Shown here: positions 27,478 to 36,590 of the stretch, piece by piece
How the letters are laid out: each line of letters begins with the position of its first letter
Numbering within the stretch: position 1 is the stretch's first letter
NCBI GenBank assembly: GCA_021821945.1
Contig: JAJZTF010000002.1
Span: forward strand, 62,001 to 126,000
DNA length: 64,000 nt
Direction: 5' to 3'
Source of the DNA: Pseudomonadota bacterium
GTDB lineage: Bacteria > Pseudomonadota > Gammaproteobacteria > Burkholderiales > Gallionellaceae
The notes under the pieces: generated by a model
The model's input: the letters and a program-made list of their open reading frames with translations, nothing else
Databases searched by the model: none
Told to the model about the DNA's origin: nothing
Position numbers and translations under genes: made by a program

Positions 27478-28319
27478 GAAGTCCTTTCGGAAATCCAGAG
27501 ATTCAGAAGCTCTCTTGCCTTGTCGGCGAGCTCGCCCGCAGTCATGCCGATTGCGGTATTCCTTGCGAGTTCGTCGCCCGCCGCGCCATGCAGGTGCACT
27601 GCAAGAAGCAGCGCTTCATCCATGCGGAGTCCCTGGGCGATGAGGCCGGATATCATGCCGGAGAGCACATCCCCCATGCCGGGCGCGCTCATGCCGGGAT
27701 TGCCGGTGCGGTTGATGAACAGGCGCCCGTCCGGCATCGCGCAAAGGCTGCCGCTTCCCTTGAGCACCGCAAGGCAGCGGTAATCCTCGGCAAGCTTCAG
27801 GACCGAGGCGATCCTGTCGTTTTGCACTTTTTCGGTCGTGCAGCCAAGAAGGCGCGCAGCTTCTGCGGGATGCGGGGTGAGGAGGGAGGGCCTTCTGCGC
27901 GCGACCAGGATGCCGCGCAATTCGTCGTGGATCGCGATCAGGTTAAGCGCGTCGGCATCGAGAACCAGATCCGCATCGGCCCGCAATGCCCTGAGGAGCA
28001 GCCTTGTGGCAACTGCACTCTTGCCCATGCCGCAGCCTGCCAGCACGGTGGTAGCGGCGGGGAATTTTTCTTCGGTGCGGTGCAGCATCAGTTCGGGCTG
28101 CATGAAATCGAAGGAGGGGGCATTCTCATCCATCAGCATCGCATGCACGATGCCTGCACCCATCTTCAGGGCGGCGCGGGATGCCAGGATGGCGGCACCC
28201 GCCATGCCGGATGCGCCTCCTATCACGAGGACGGAACCGTACATCCCCTTGTGGCTTTCCTGCGGCCTTTTCGGCAGCAGCCTTGCAACATGGCTTCGTT
28301 CTATGACTTGCGGATTCAT
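27474..28319 (-). CDS. nnrD: ADP/ATP-dependent NAD(P)H-hydrate dehydratase (stand-alone YjeF C-domain)
   Basis: This 281-residue ribokinase-like protein has GSVLVIGGASGMAGAA, LDADALNL, LTPHPAEAARLLG and GMGDVLSGMI with the catalytic Asp. It repairs hydrated NAD(P)H in the cytoplasm. Many bacteria fuse it to the NnrE epimerase; here the epimerase domain is absent, so that activity must be encoded elsewhere. ATG 28319 starts the family homology; an upstream reading runs 55 residues toward purL without homology. It is divergent from purL. Confidence 0.9.
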   Translation of the reverse strand: MNPQVIERSHVARLLPKRPQESHKGMYGSVLVIGGASGMAGAAILASRAALKMGAGIVHAMLMDENAPSFDFMQPELMLHRTEEKFPAATTVLAGCGMGKSAVATRLLLRALRADADLVLDADALNLIAIHDELRGILVARRRPSLLTPHPAEAARLLGCTTEKVQNDRIASVLKLAEDYRCLAVLKGSGSLCAMPDGRLFINRTGNPGMSAPGMGDVLSGMISGLIAQGLRMDEALLLAVHLHGAAGDELARNTAIGMTAGELADKARELLNLWISERTS

Positions 28320-28380
28320 GATGGGTGCCTTGTACGCATAGCATAGTATAATTGTGTCCCGAATTTTATTCTCGTCCGCC

Positions 28381-31300
28381 ATGTTCAAAGTCTTCCTCGG
28401 CACTCCAGCCCTCTCCAGTTTCCGCCTAGAAAAATTGCGCCAGGCCGTGAGCGCGACAGCTCCCGATGTGTTCATTGCGGACACGAGGCATTGCTATTTC
28501 AGCGCGCTGCGTTCGAAGGCGCTGTCCAGGGTCGATGCCAGACTTCTGGAAAGGGTGCTCGGGATAGGGAAGGCGGCTCTCGAGCCCGATGGCAAGTTCA
28601 GGCGCATCCTGGTCGTGCCGCGCCTGGGCACGATATCCCCCTGGTCCACCAAGGCCACGGACATCGCGCAGCATTGCGGCCTGAACGGAGTGGAGCGCAT
28701 AGAGCGCGGCGTGATCTACTACCTCATGGGAGATGCAGAAAAGGCATTGCCCCTGCTTCACGACCGCATGACGGAATCGGTGCTTCATGACGTGGAAGGC
28801 GCGGCGGAAAGGATATTCCGCCACGGCGCGCCCGAACCGCTCGAGACGGTGGATGTCATGCAGGGAGGTGCGGATGCGCTGATCGCTGCCAATCGCGAGA
28901 TGGGACTTGCGTTGTCCCCTGACGAGATCGACTACCTCGTCGAGAATTTCAGGAAGCTCAAGCGCAATCCGACAGATGTCGAACTGATGATGTTCGCCCA
29001 GGCGAATTCCGAACACTGCCGCCACAAGATATTCAACGCGGACTGGGTGATAGACGGCGAGGCGCAGGGCATTTCGCTCTTCGGTATGATCAGGAATACG
29101 CACAGGGCGAGTCCGGAGGGGACCATCGTCGCCTATTCGGACAATTCCTCCGTCATCGAGGGATCGAAAATTGCGCGTTTCTATCCGCGCGCCGACAAGA
29201 CCTATGCGTTCAGCGAGGAGCTCACGCACACGCTGATGAAGGTCGAGACGCACAACCATCCGACTGCCATTGCGCCCTTTGCAGGAGCGGCGACCGGTTC
29301 CGGCGGCGAGATACGCGACGAGGGGGCGACGGGAACCGGATCGAAACCCAAGGCGGGCCTGACCGGGTTTTCCGTATCGAATCTCAACATTCCCGGATAC
29401 GCCCAGCCATGGGAGGCGCAATACGGCAAGCCATCGCGCATCGTAACGCCGCTTCAGATCATGCTGGACGGACCCCTGGGGGCCGCCGCATTCAACAACG
29501 AATTCGGTCGGCCCAACCTCGCGGGCTATTTCCGCACCTTCGAGGAGAGAATCGGCGGGGAGGTGCGCGGCTACCACAAGCCCATCATGCTGGCCGGCGG
29601 CGTGGGCAACATCTCGGCGCTGCACACGCAAAAGCACGACCTGCCGACCGGCGCGCTGATCGTGCATCTCGGCGGTCCGGGCATGCTGATAGGTTTGGGG
29701 GGAGGAGCCGCATCCAGCATGGACACCGGAAGCAATGCCGAGAATCTGGATTTCGATTCCGTGCAAAGAGGCAACCCCGAGATGCAGAGGCGCGCGCAGG
29801 AAGTGATAGACCGCTGCTGGCAGCTTGGATCTGACAATCCCATCCTTTCGATACACGACGTCGGCGCGGGCGGCATGTCCAATGCGCTGCCCGAGCTCGT
29901 GCACGGCGGAGGTAAGGGCGCGCTATTCGATCTCAGAAAGATCCCGCTCGACGAGAGCGGCATGTCGCCCAGGCAGATCTGGTGCAACGAGTCTCAGGAG
30001 CGCTATGTCCTGGCGATCCGGCCAGATCGCCTTGAGGAATTCCGTGAGTTCTGCGAGCGCGAACGCTGTCCTTTCGCGGTGGTGGGCACGGCGGTCGACG
30101 AGGACAGGATCGTCGTGCACGACGAAGAGTTCAACAATGATCCGGTGAATATGCCGCTATCCGTTCTGCTCGGCAAGCCGCCCAGAATGACGCGCAACGT
30201 GGAGAGGGAAACCGCGAAGCTCGAGCATTTCGACACCAGTGCGCTGGACCTTGCGGAATCCATACGCCGGGTGCTCTGCCTGCCTTCGGTCGCGAACAAG
30301 ACATTCTTGATCAGCATAGGCGACAGGACGGTGGGCGGCATGACCGCGCGTGACCAGATGGTGGGCCCATGGCAGGTGCCCGTCGCCGACGTCGCAGTCA
30401 CCCTCAAGGGATACAACACGAATCTTGCCGAGGCTTTCGCGATCGGCGAGCGCACGCCGCTGGCGCTCATCAATGCGGCGGCTTCTGCGCGCATGGCGGT
30501 AGGGGAGGCGATCACCAACATTTCGGCCAGCCGCATTTCGAAGCTGGGCGACATCAAGCTTTCGGCAAACTGGATGGCGGCGGCAGGGCACCACGGTGAG
30601 GACGCCGCGCTGTTCGATGCCGTAAGGGCCGTTGGCATGGAGCTCTGTCCCGAACTCGGAATCAGCATCCCTGTCGGCAAGGACTCCATGTCGATGAAGA
30701 CGACATGGAGAGAAGGATATGAGGACAGGTCCGTGACTGCGCCCTTGTCCCTGATCGTCAGCGCATTCGCGCCCTGTCTCGATGCGAGGGCCACGCTCAC
30801 GCCCGAGCTTTCCGCCGACCTCGACACCGCTCTGCTGCTGATCGACCTCGGAGGGGGCAAGAACCGCCTGGGCGGATCGGCGTTGGCCCAGGTCTACAAG
30901 CAGGTGGGGGACGTCGCGCCTGACGTCGATTCCGCAACATCATTGAAGGCATATTTCGGGTTGATACAGAAGCTCAATTCCGAAGGCCTCCTGCTTGCCT
31001 ATCACGACAGGTCGGATGGCGGCGTTTTCGTCACGCTGTGCGAGATGGCCTTCGCTTCCCACATCGGGCTCGACGTCCAGATCGAGCAGGCGGATGCGCT
31101 GCGCATGCTCTTCAGCGAAGAGCTGGGCGCCGTGATCCAGGTGAAGAACGGCGATGTTGCGCACGTGCTTCAGGCGGCCGCCGATGCGGGCATCAGGAGC
31201 GTTCAGAAGATCGCGGTGCCGAACAGCACTGGCATGATAAGGATCGCGCGTGGCAACGAGGTGCTGTTCTCCGATACGGGCGTGAATCTCATGCGCATCT

Positions 31301-32211
31301 GGTCCGAGACCACATACCGGATGCAGAGGCTGCGCGACAATCCCGCCTGCGCCGAGTCCGAATACGACCGTATCCTCGATGCGGGCGATCCCGGGCTGCA
31401 TGCGAGTCTCACCTATGATGTGAACCAGGCGCCTGCCATTCTACGCGGAAGGCCGAAGATCGCGATCCTCCGTGAGCAGGGCGTGAACGGCCATGTCGAG
31501 ATGGCTGCCGCGTTCGACCGGGCGGGCTTTGCGGCCGTCGATGTGCACATGAGCGACATCATAGCCGGGCGGATTTCGCTTGCCGATTTCAAGGGGCTCG
31601 CCGCATGCGGAGGGTTCTCCTACGGCGACGTGCTGGGTGCGGGGGAGGGCTGGGCCAAGTCCATCCTGTTCAATTCGAGGGCGAGGGACGAGTTCGAGGC
31701 CTATTTCAGCCGTCCCGACACCTTTGCGCTTGGCGTTTGCAACGGCTGCCAGATGATGAGCAACCTGCACGAGATCATACCGGGTGCGGAAAACTGGGCG
31801 CATTTTTCGCGCAACCAGTCGGAGCAGTTCGAGGCGCGCTTCGTGATGGTGGAGGTTCAGCCTTCGCCATCGATACTCTTCGATGGCATGGCGGGAAGCC
31901 GCATGCCCATCGTGGTTGCGCACGGCGAAGGCTATGCAGATTTTTCAAGCGCGAAGAAGATGAAGGCCGCCAATGTCACGCTGCGCTATGTGGACAATCG
32001 CGGCAATCCCACCGAGATCTATCCTTTGAATCCGAACGGCTCGCCCAATGGCATCACCGGGCTTACCACGCCTGACGGACGATTCTCCATCATGATGCCG
32101 CATCCCGAGCGCGTGTTCCGTGCGGTGCAGCACTCCTGGCGTCCTGCGGAATGGAAGGAGAACGGCGCATGGCTCAGGATGTTCCAGAACGCGAGAAAGT
32201 GGGTGGGCTGA
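28381..32211 (+). CDS. purL: Phosphoribosylformylglycinamidine synthase (single-chain PurL)
   Basis: This 1276-residue enzyme carries out the fourth step of purine synthesis (FGAR to FGAM, using ATP and glutamine). It has the N-terminal PurS-like part, two AIRS-type halves (for example [20 protein letters not shown]) and a C-terminal glutaminase with Cys1120 in GVCNGCQMM and a late HGEGY/PHPER pair. Length is normal for proteobacteria. A TATAAT at 28347-28352 suggests a promoter; its -35 is weak. ATG 28381 is taken; a GTG 27 bases upstream is possible. Confidence 0.97.
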   Translation: MFKVFLGTPALSSFRLEKLRQAVSATAPDVFIADTRHCYFSALRSKALSRVDARLLERVLGIGKAALEPDGKFRRILVVPRLGTISPWSTKATDIAQHCGLNGVERIERGVIYYLMGDAEKALPLLHDRMTESVLHDVEGAAERIFRHGAPEPLETVDVMQGGADALIAANREMGLALSPDEIDYLVENFRKLKRNPTDVELMMFAQANSEHCRHKIFNADWVIDGEAQGISLFGMIRNTHRASPEGTIVAYSDNSSVIEGSKIARFYPRADKTYAFSEELTHTLMKVETHNHPTAIAPFAGAATGSGGEIRDEGATGTGSKPKAGLTGFSVSNLNIPGYAQPWEAQYGKPSRIVTPLQIMLDGPLGAAAFNNEFGRPNLAGYFRTFEERIGGEVRGYHKPIMLAGGVGNISALHTQKHDLPTGALIVHLGGPGMLIGLGGGAASSMDTGSNAENLDFDSVQRGNPEMQRRAQEVIDRCWQLGSDNPILSIHDVGAGGMSNALPELVHGGGKGALFDLRKIPLDESGMSPRQIWCNESQERYVLAIRPDRLEEFREFCERERCPFAVVGTAVDEDRIVVHDEEFNNDPVNMPLSVLLGKPPRMTRNVERETAKLEHFDTSALDLAESIRRVLCLPSVANKTFLISIGDRTVGGMTARDQMVGPWQVPVADVAVTLKGYNTNLAEAFAIGERTPLALINAAASARMAVGEAITNISASRISKLGDIKLSANWMAAAGHHGEDAALFDAVRAVGMELCPELGISIPVGKDSMSMKTTWREGYEDRSVTAPLSLIVSAFAPCLDARATLTPELSADLDTALLLIDLGGGKNRLGGSALAQVYKQVGDVAPDVDSATSLKAYFGLIQKLNSEGLLLAYHDRSDGGVFVTLCEMAFASHIGLDVQIEQADALRMLFSEELGAVIQVKNGDVAHVLQAAADAGIRSVQKIAVPNSTGMIRIARGNEVLFSDTGVNLMRIWSETTYRMQRLRDNPACAESEYDRILDAGDPGLHASLTYDVNQAPAILRGRPKIAILREQGVNGHVEMAAAFDRAGFAAVDVHMSDIIAGRISLADFKGLAACGGFSYGDVLGAGEGWAKSILFNSRARDEFEAYFSRPDTFALGVCNGCQMMSNLHEIIPGAENWAHFSRNQSEQFEARFVMVEVQPSPSILFDGMAGSRMPIVVAHGEGYADFSSAKKMKAANVTLRYVDNRGNPTEIYPLNPNGSPNGITGLTTPDGRFSIMMPHPERVFRAVQHSWRPAEWKENGAWLRMFQNARKWVG

Positions 32212-32212
32212 C

Positions 32213-32848
32213 ATGGAAAAGGATTTCTGGCTGGAACGCTGGGAGCTGCAGCAGATCGGCTTCCACCAGAACGCGGTCAATCCCCACCTCGAGCGTTACG
32301 GACATCGCTTGCAGGGCAAGGTGTTCGTGCCGCTTTGCGGCAAGAGCTTCGACATGTCCTGGTTTGCCAGGCAGGGTGCAGAAGTGCTGGGCGTCGAACT
32401 GAGTCCGATCGCGGTGCGCGCCTACTTCGAGGAGAACGGGCTTAAAGCCACATGCGGGCTCTGCGGGAAATTCGAAAGCCATGAGGCAGGCGGCATACGT
32501 TTGCTGTGCGGCGACTTCTTCGACCTCGAACGAAGCGACATGGAAGGCGTCTCCGCAGTGTACGACCGCGCATCCATGGTCGCGCTCCCCGTCGAAATGC
32601 GCGAGCGCTATGTCCGGCATCTGACAAGCATCCTGCCTGAAGGCGTAGAGATACTGCTGATCACCTTCGATTATCCGCAGGATGAAATGCAGGGCCCGCC
32701 GTTTGCGGTTTCGGTCGAAGAGGTAAAAAGGCTCTATCGCGATTCGGCCCACATCGAGCTTCTAGACCAGGCCGATGTTCTGGAGCCGCGCTTCGCCGAG
32801 CGCGGGGTGACCAGGATGCAGGAGAATGTTTTTCTGCTGAAGCGCTGA
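32213..32848 (+). CDS. tpm: Thiopurine S-methyltransferase family protein
   Basis: This 211-residue protein matches bacterial TPMTs from its start (FWLERWELQQIGFHQ), with SAM-site VPLCGKSFDMSWFARQG, GVELSPIAV and the YDRASMVALP segment. Bacterial members methylate thiols and tellurite or selenium oxyanions. Its ATG follows the purL stop by one base, so it is expressed with purL; a functional link to purine salvage is not obvious. A longer frame reading back into purL is rejected. Confidence 0.92.
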   Translation: MEKDFWLERWELQQIGFHQNAVNPHLERYGHRLQGKVFVPLCGKSFDMSWFARQGAEVLGVELSPIAVRAYFEENGLKATCGLCGKFESHEAGGIRLLCGDFFDLERSDMEGVSAVYDRASMVALPVEMRERYVRHLTSILPEGVEILLITFDYPQDEMQGPPFAVSVEEVKRLYRDSAHIELLDQADVLEPRFAERGVTRMQENVFLLKR

Positions 32849-32976
32849 TGCTGCAAAGCTAGATCCGGGTTTCTGATTGTTATCTCCACCCAGTCCTGCA
32901 GCCATGACGATGCGTTAGCTCATGCTCAAGCAAGTCATCTGTTACACTCGCAAAAAACTTTAAGCTTCTTTTGCAA

Positions 32977-33183
32977 TCAGCTTTCGAGGCGTTTGGTTGT
33001 GTGGCGACCGCTTGCAGGTCTGGAGAGCGCTATTTCCAAGGCTGTTTCAAGGCGTATCACGCGTTCGGTCAGGTTTTCGATTTTTTCTTGTTGCGCCTTG
33101 ATCGTGCCCGCCATGCGTTCCACCTTGTCGTTCATCTTGATGACAGTGGTGATCGCGTCCCACATCTTGTCGGTAATGCTCAT
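32977..33183 (-). CDS. Small coiled-coil protein, second gene of a two-gene unit
   Basis: This 68-residue protein is mostly one amphipathic helix (residues 12-53, with MAGTIKAQQEKIENLTERVI), predicted to form a coiled coil. I recognise no family. Its start overlaps the stop of the 93-residue gene by one base (TGATG junction at 33183), so the two are co-translated and their products may bind each other. Downstream, GCAAAA/TTTTGC arms at 32950-32974 could form a weak terminator. Confidence 0.65.
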   Translation of the reverse strand: MSITDKMWDAITTVIKMNDKVERMAGTIKAQQEKIENLTERVIRLETALEIALSRPASGRHTTKRLES

Positions 33184-33464
33184 CAGCGCCTGGCCTTCCT
33201 GGATTCCATCGCACTTATCCGCTTGTTCGAGGCTTCGATATAGTCCAGGGCATCATCGATGGCGGCATTGGCCTGGGCAGTTGTTTTCATCATCTGGTCT
33301 ATCATGCCTTCCAGCATTCTTTGATCCTCATCCGGATGGAATGAAGAGGCTGCGCGGCGCAGAAACTCTCCCATCGACAAATGCGCATCCTGGGCTCGCT
33401 TGGCGATCATCGCCTTTTCCTTGGCAGTCATAAGGACCGGGATTCTTTCGGTGGCGGTTGCCAT
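33183..33464 (-). CDS. Small ribbon-helix-helix-like protein, first gene of a two-gene unit
   Basis: This 93-residue protein begins with RIPVLMTAKEKAMIAKRAQDA and continues LSMGEFLRRAASSF, the strand-helix-helix layout of CopG/DUF1778-like DNA-binding proteins and antitoxins. A second half (46-93) is helical and acidic/basic. The gene has its own promoter and an operator-like palindrome, with AGGAG ahead of the ATG. An autorepressor is likely; whether the pair is a toxin-antitoxin, a plasmid-derived MobC-like remnant or something else is open. Confidence 0.65.
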   Translation of the reverse strand: MATATERIPVLMTAKEKAMIAKRAQDAHLSMGEFLRRAASSFHPDEDQRMLEGMIDQMMKTTAQANAAIDDALDYIEASNKRISAMESRKARR

Positions 33465-33486
33465 AAGTTACTCCTGTTCATGGTCA

Positions 33487-33525
33487 GCACATGTGCAGTA
33501 TAGGTCGATGTGTCGAGAAATTCAA
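33487..33525 (-). promoter_or_regulatory. Promoter and palindromic operator of the RHH-like unit
   Basis: Read on the minus strand, TTGAAT (33525-33520) and TATACT (33502-33497) are separated by exactly 17 bases, a strong sigma70 match. Immediately downstream, GCACATGTGC at 33487-33496 is a perfect 10-base palindrome covering the expected transcription start. That placement suits repression by the ribbon-helix-helix-like product. The rest of the 230-base gap up to 33694 shows nothing else I can name. Confidence 0.7.
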
Positions 33526-33694
33526 GGCTGGAGAAACCTGCTCCAGGCAGCGTAGTTTGAAATGCAGCGTGGATAGAAATTTTCGGACGACTCACTAGAT
33601 AGCCGGCCGCCGGAAAAATTGGTAGCATGAGAACATCCCCCCGGAAGATGAAATTGGAAGGTCACTTTCCCCAATCAACCGAAAGGAGACTCAA

Positions 33695-34114
33695 ATGAAG
33701 TTCATTTCCCAAATGCTGCTCGCTCTTGCCTTGTGCGTCGGAACGATTGCCACCCCCGCGCTTGCAGGAGACAAGGATCCGCTGTTCGTCAATCTGACGA
33801 GCGACGAATCACACCGCGCCGACATGGCAATTTATTTCGGAGAAAAACAGCTGGAGCGAGGCCATCCCTTGACGATGTTTCTCAACGACAAGGCCGTTCG
33901 CATAGGCTCCAAAACCAATTCCCGGAAATTTGCCGAACAGCAGAAGGCGCTAACGCAACTCATGGACAAAGGGGCCGCCGTCCTGATCTGCACCATGTGC
34001 ATGAAGTACTATGGCGTGAAGGAAGCTGACCTGCTGCCGGGCATAAAGGTTGGCGGCTCTGATCTGACGGGTGAGGCCCTGTTCAAGGACAACACGAAGT
34101 CGATCTCCTGGTAA
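33695..34114 (+). CDS. Exported DsrE-like protein
   Basis: This 139-residue protein has a signal peptide (ALA at 22-24) and a DsrE/DsrF-like fold: PLFVNLTSDESHRADMAIYFGEK, then VLICTMCMKYYGV with a CxxC pair. Cytoplasmic DsrE proteins handle sulfur in sulfur oxidation; exported versions are uncharacterised. GAAAGGAG precedes the ATG. It is a single-gene unit ending at a strong terminator. Confidence 0.8.
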   Translation: MKFISQMLLALALCVGTIATPALAGDKDPLFVNLTSDESHRADMAIYFGEKQLERGHPLTMFLNDKAVRIGSKTNSRKFAEQQKALTQLMDKGAAVLICTMCMKYYGVKEADLLPGIKVGGSDLTGEALFKDNTKSISW

Positions 34115-34160
34115 ATCGGCAGATCTGGAATCTTTCCCGATGCAACCTCGTGGAGTGAAT

Positions 34161-34191
34161 AAAAAAGGACACCCTTGGGTGTCCTTTTTTT
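34161..34191. terminator. Bidirectional rho-independent terminator
   Basis: AAAAAAGGACACCC (34161-34174) pairs with GGGTGTCCTTTTTT (34177-34190), giving a GC-rich stem flanked by A and T runs. It ends with seven T on the plus strand and a matching run on the minus strand. It sits between the convergent DsrE-like and parvulin genes and should stop transcription from both sides. Confidence 0.93.
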
Positions 34192-34207
34192 GCGGATGCT
34201 CCGGATC

Positions 34208-34993
34208 CTAGTCGATCTTGGCTGATGCGCGCAGATCGCTGACTGCCTTCTGGATCTCGAGCTGCTGCAGGTGCTGTTCCAGCTTGGGTTTCATCACGTC
34301 GAAGCTCGGCGCCTTCAGGGGACGGACGTCGTCAAGCTTGATCACGTGCCAGCCGAACTGGGTCTGCACAGGCTCCTTGGTGTATTCGCCCTTCTTCAGG
34401 CTCAGCAATGCATTGGCGAAAGGCTCGACCAGCGTCTTGGGCACGGTCCAGCCCAGTGCGCCGCCCTTTTCAGCAGAACCTGCGTCCAGGGACTGCTTTG
34501 CAAGCGTCTCGAACTTGGCCTTCTTGTTGAGCTTGGCGATGATGGCGCGGGCTTCAGGCTCTGTCTTGACCAGGATGTGGCTGACTTCGTATTCCTTGTC
34601 GCCCAGCTGAGCCTTGTAATTGTCATACTCTTTCTTGAGCTGGTCGTCGCTGATCGGATGCTTCTTCAGGTAGTCCTGGATGAAGGCGCTCACCAGAACG
34701 GTCTGCTTCGCGATCGCCAGCTGATCCATCACCGATGGCGTCTTGTCCAGACCTTCCTTGACTGCCTGTTGCGCGATCACTTCGCGGTTGATCAGGTCGT
34801 CGCGGATGAGTTTGCGAAGCTCGGGGCTGTCCGGGCGGCCTTGCGATTCGGCGCCCTTGACGTCCATCTCGACTCGGGACTGGGGAATGACGACGCCGTT
34901 CACGGTCGCAGCGGCCTTGTCATCGGCGAAAGCCGGATTGATTGCGAGTGCGGTAACGATGGCCAGAGCTGCAAATTGACGAGATTTCAACAT
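34208..34993 (-). CDS. Parvulin-type peptidyl-prolyl cis-trans isomerase
   Basis: This 261-residue exported protein has a signal peptide (AFA at 22-24), a SurA-like N-terminal helical part, and a PpiC rotamase domain at about 130-230 (VSHILVKTEPEA, GALGWTVPKTLVEPF, TQFGWHVIKLDD). It assists folding of periplasmic or outer-membrane proteins. AAGAGGGA precedes the ATG. It is the last gene of the stress operon, 26 bases after bolA, and ends at the terminator. Confidence 0.93.
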   Translation of the reverse strand: MLKSRQFAALAIVTALAINPAFADDKAAATVNGVVIPQSRVEMDVKGAESQGRPDSPELRKLIRDDLINREVIAQQAVKEGLDKTPSVMDQLAIAKQTVLVSAFIQDYLKKHPISDDQLKKEYDNYKAQLGDKEYEVSHILVKTEPEARAIIAKLNKKAKFETLAKQSLDAGSAEKGGALGWTVPKTLVEPFANALLSLKKGEYTKEPVQTQFGWHVIKLDDVRPLKAPSFDVMKPKLEQHLQQLEIQKAVSDLRASAKID

Positions 34994-35019
34994 GTAAGTC
35001 CCTCTTGGATTGATTAAAG

Positions 35020-35283
35020 TTAAACTTCTTCCGGCGTTTTCGCCTGTATGTTAAGAGCGTGTATGTCACGCTTCATCATCTCTCCCAGCGCGGAATATAT
35101 CATACGGTGGCGCGCCATCGTAGTCTTTCCGGCAAAGGAGGATGCCACGATCCTGAGCAGATAATGCCCTCCGCCGTCCTTTGCGCCCGCATGGCCCGCA
35201 TGCTTGTGGCTCTCGTCGACGATGTCGACTGATACCGGGTTGAGGCTTGCAAGCCTTTCCCGCATGGCTTCTATGCGGTTCAT
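35020..35283 (-). CDS. BolA family protein
   Basis: This 87-residue protein has the BolA fold: [17 protein letters not shown], then [24 protein letters not shown]. The invariant His in the C-terminal helix is present (DIHALNI). BolA proteins bind [2Fe-2S] clusters with monothiol glutaredoxins and affect cell shape. Its ATG overlaps the yciI stop by 4 bases. Confidence 0.93.
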   Translation of the reverse strand: MNRIEAMRERLASLNPVSVDIVDESHKHAGHAGAKDGGGHYLLRIVASSFAGKTTMARHRMIYSALGEMMKRDIHALNIQAKTPEEV

Positions 35284-35582
35284 GAAGGGAAAGTCTTCCT
35301 GAAAGGCCTGACGGTGACCTTCTCGTAGACTCCGCCAGCAAGATAAGGTTCCGCATCGACCCAGGCCTGCGCCTCTTCCAGGGAGGAGAATTCGGCGACG
35401 ATCAGGCTGCCGGTGTATCCAGCGGCACCCGGATCCTCCGCGTCTATTGCCGGAAAGGGGCCCGCCAGCATCAGGCGTCCCTGGGATTGCAGCGCCTCGA
35501 GGCGCGCCACATGGGCGGGGCGGTTGAGCAGGCGTTTTTCAAGGCTTTCGGGAAAGTCATAGCCTACGATTGCATACCACAT
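35280..35582 (-). CDS. YciI family protein
   Basis: This 100-residue ferredoxin-like-fold protein begins [18 protein letters not shown] and has the family's His ([11 protein letters not shown]) and Asp ([21 protein letters not shown]) positions. YciI proteins are small and mostly uncharacterised, and some act as dehydrochlorinases. It lies between yciB and bolA, with one-base and four-base overlaps. This order recurs in betaproteobacteria. Confidence 0.92.
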   Translation of the reverse strand: MWYAIVGYDFPESLEKRLLNRPAHVARLEALQSQGRLMLAGPFPAIDAEDPGAAGYTGSLIVAEFSSLEEAQAWVDAEPYLAGGVYEKVTVRPFRKTFPS

Positions 35583-36196
35583 CAGTTGTTTTCCTTATCT
35601 TCTTTCATGTATTTGGATAGCCAAGCGCTTTGCGCGACAACGAATATCAGCATCAGCGCGGTGAAGCCGAACAGCTTGAAGTTCACCCAGGTCTCGATCG
35701 TATAGGTGTAGGCGACATAAAGGTTGATGAATCCAAGCGTCAGGAAGAATATGCTCCAGCTCAGGTTCAGCTGGTTCCACACGCGCACCGGCAGCGCGAT
35801 CTTGTGGCTCAGCGCGCTGCGTATCAGGTTCTTCTTGAGAATCAGGTTGGAGCCGAGCAGCGCGATGGAGAACAGCCAGTAGAGCACGGTGGGCTTCCAT
35901 CTGATGAAGGTGTCGTTGTGGAAGATCAGCGTGGCGCCGCCCAGCAGTGCGATCACGCAGAAGCTGATCCACAGCATCGCGTCCACCTTGCCGTGGCGCA
36001 GCTTGGTCCAGATGATCTGGAATGTGGTGGCGAAGATCGAGACCAGGGTTGCCAGAAATATCGCAGGCTTGATGGCTGCGGGCAGCACGATGTCGAAGTG
36101 GGCGAGGATCGCCTCCGCGGTTTCAGGGTGTGAATTTCCAAACTTGAAAAAGATGAAAAACAGTATGACCGGAAAAACATCGAATAGCAGTTTCAT
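35582..36196 (-). CDS. yciB: Inner membrane-spanning septation protein YciB/IspZ
   Basis: This 204-residue protein starts [20 protein letters not shown] and has five hydrophobic segments with [11 protein letters not shown] and [13 protein letters not shown], all typical of septation protein A. The family works in cell-envelope synthesis and division. It follows msrB by three bases and overlaps yciI by one. Confidence 0.95.
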   Translation of the reverse strand: MKLLFDVFPVILFFIFFKFGNSHPETAEAILAHFDIVLPAAIKPAIFLATLVSIFATTFQIIWTKLRHGKVDAMLWISFCVIALLGGATLIFHNDTFIRWKPTVLYWLFSIALLGSNLILKKNLIRSALSHKIALPVRVWNQLNLSWSIFFLTLGFINLYVAYTYTIETWVNFKLFGFTALMLIFVVAQSAWLSKYMKEDKENN

Positions 36197-36199
36197 GGT

Positions 36200-36586
36200 T
36201 TAGCTTCTGTCTAGCGTCAAGGAGGCCGAGTTGATGCAGTAGCGCAACCCGGTGGGCCTTGGTCCATCGGGAAAGACATGGCCCAGGTGTGAGCCGCAAT
36301 GCGCGCAGTTTACCTCATCGCGATGCATGCCGTGGCTGTGGTCTGCGCGGATAGAGACGCTGTCGCCTTGCAGGGGCTGCCAGAAGCTAGGCCATCCCGT
36401 GCCCGAGTCGTACTTGGTGGAAGCGTCGAAAAGGGCCTGGCCGCAGCATACGCAGCGATAGATGCCAGGGTCATGGCAATCCCAGTACTGGCCCGTGAAG
36501 GCGGGCTCCGTACCGCACTCGCGGCATATCCGGTATTGCTCCGGAGTCAGTTTGCTGCGCCAGTCTTCTTCGGCTTTCGTCGTCAT
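36200..36586 (-). CDS. msrB: Peptide-methionine (R)-S-oxide reductase MsrB
   Basis: This 128-residue protein has two zinc CxxC pairs (CVCC, CAHC), GWPSFWQP, and the catalytic Cys in RYCINSASL near the C-terminus. The usual resolving Cys in FDSGCGWPSF is Thr here ([10 protein letters not shown]), so recycling must use another Cys or an external thiol. It repairs oxidised methionine in proteins. ATG 36586 follows the phoH stop by four bases; a longer frame upstream lies in phoH. Confidence 0.95.
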   Translation of the reverse strand: MTTKAEEDWRSKLTPEQYRICRECGTEPAFTGQYWDCHDPGIYRCVCCGQALFDASTKYDSGTGWPSFWQPLQGDSVSIRADHSHGMHRDEVNCAHCGSHLGHVFPDGPRPTGLRYCINSASLTLDRS

Positions 36587-36590
36587 CGCT

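Noticed and set aside
28426-29904. Minus-strand open frame of 492 codons inside purL
   Set aside because: It lies wholly within PurL, has no start signal or family, and is explained by codon bias.
32977-33464. Calling the small gene pair a toxin-antitoxin system
   Set aside because: The first product looks like a DNA-binding antitoxin, but the second has no toxin fold or catalytic residues.
33428-33628. Short minus-strand frame upstream of the RHH-like gene
   Set aside because: It runs through the promoter and palindrome and has no ribosome site or homology.
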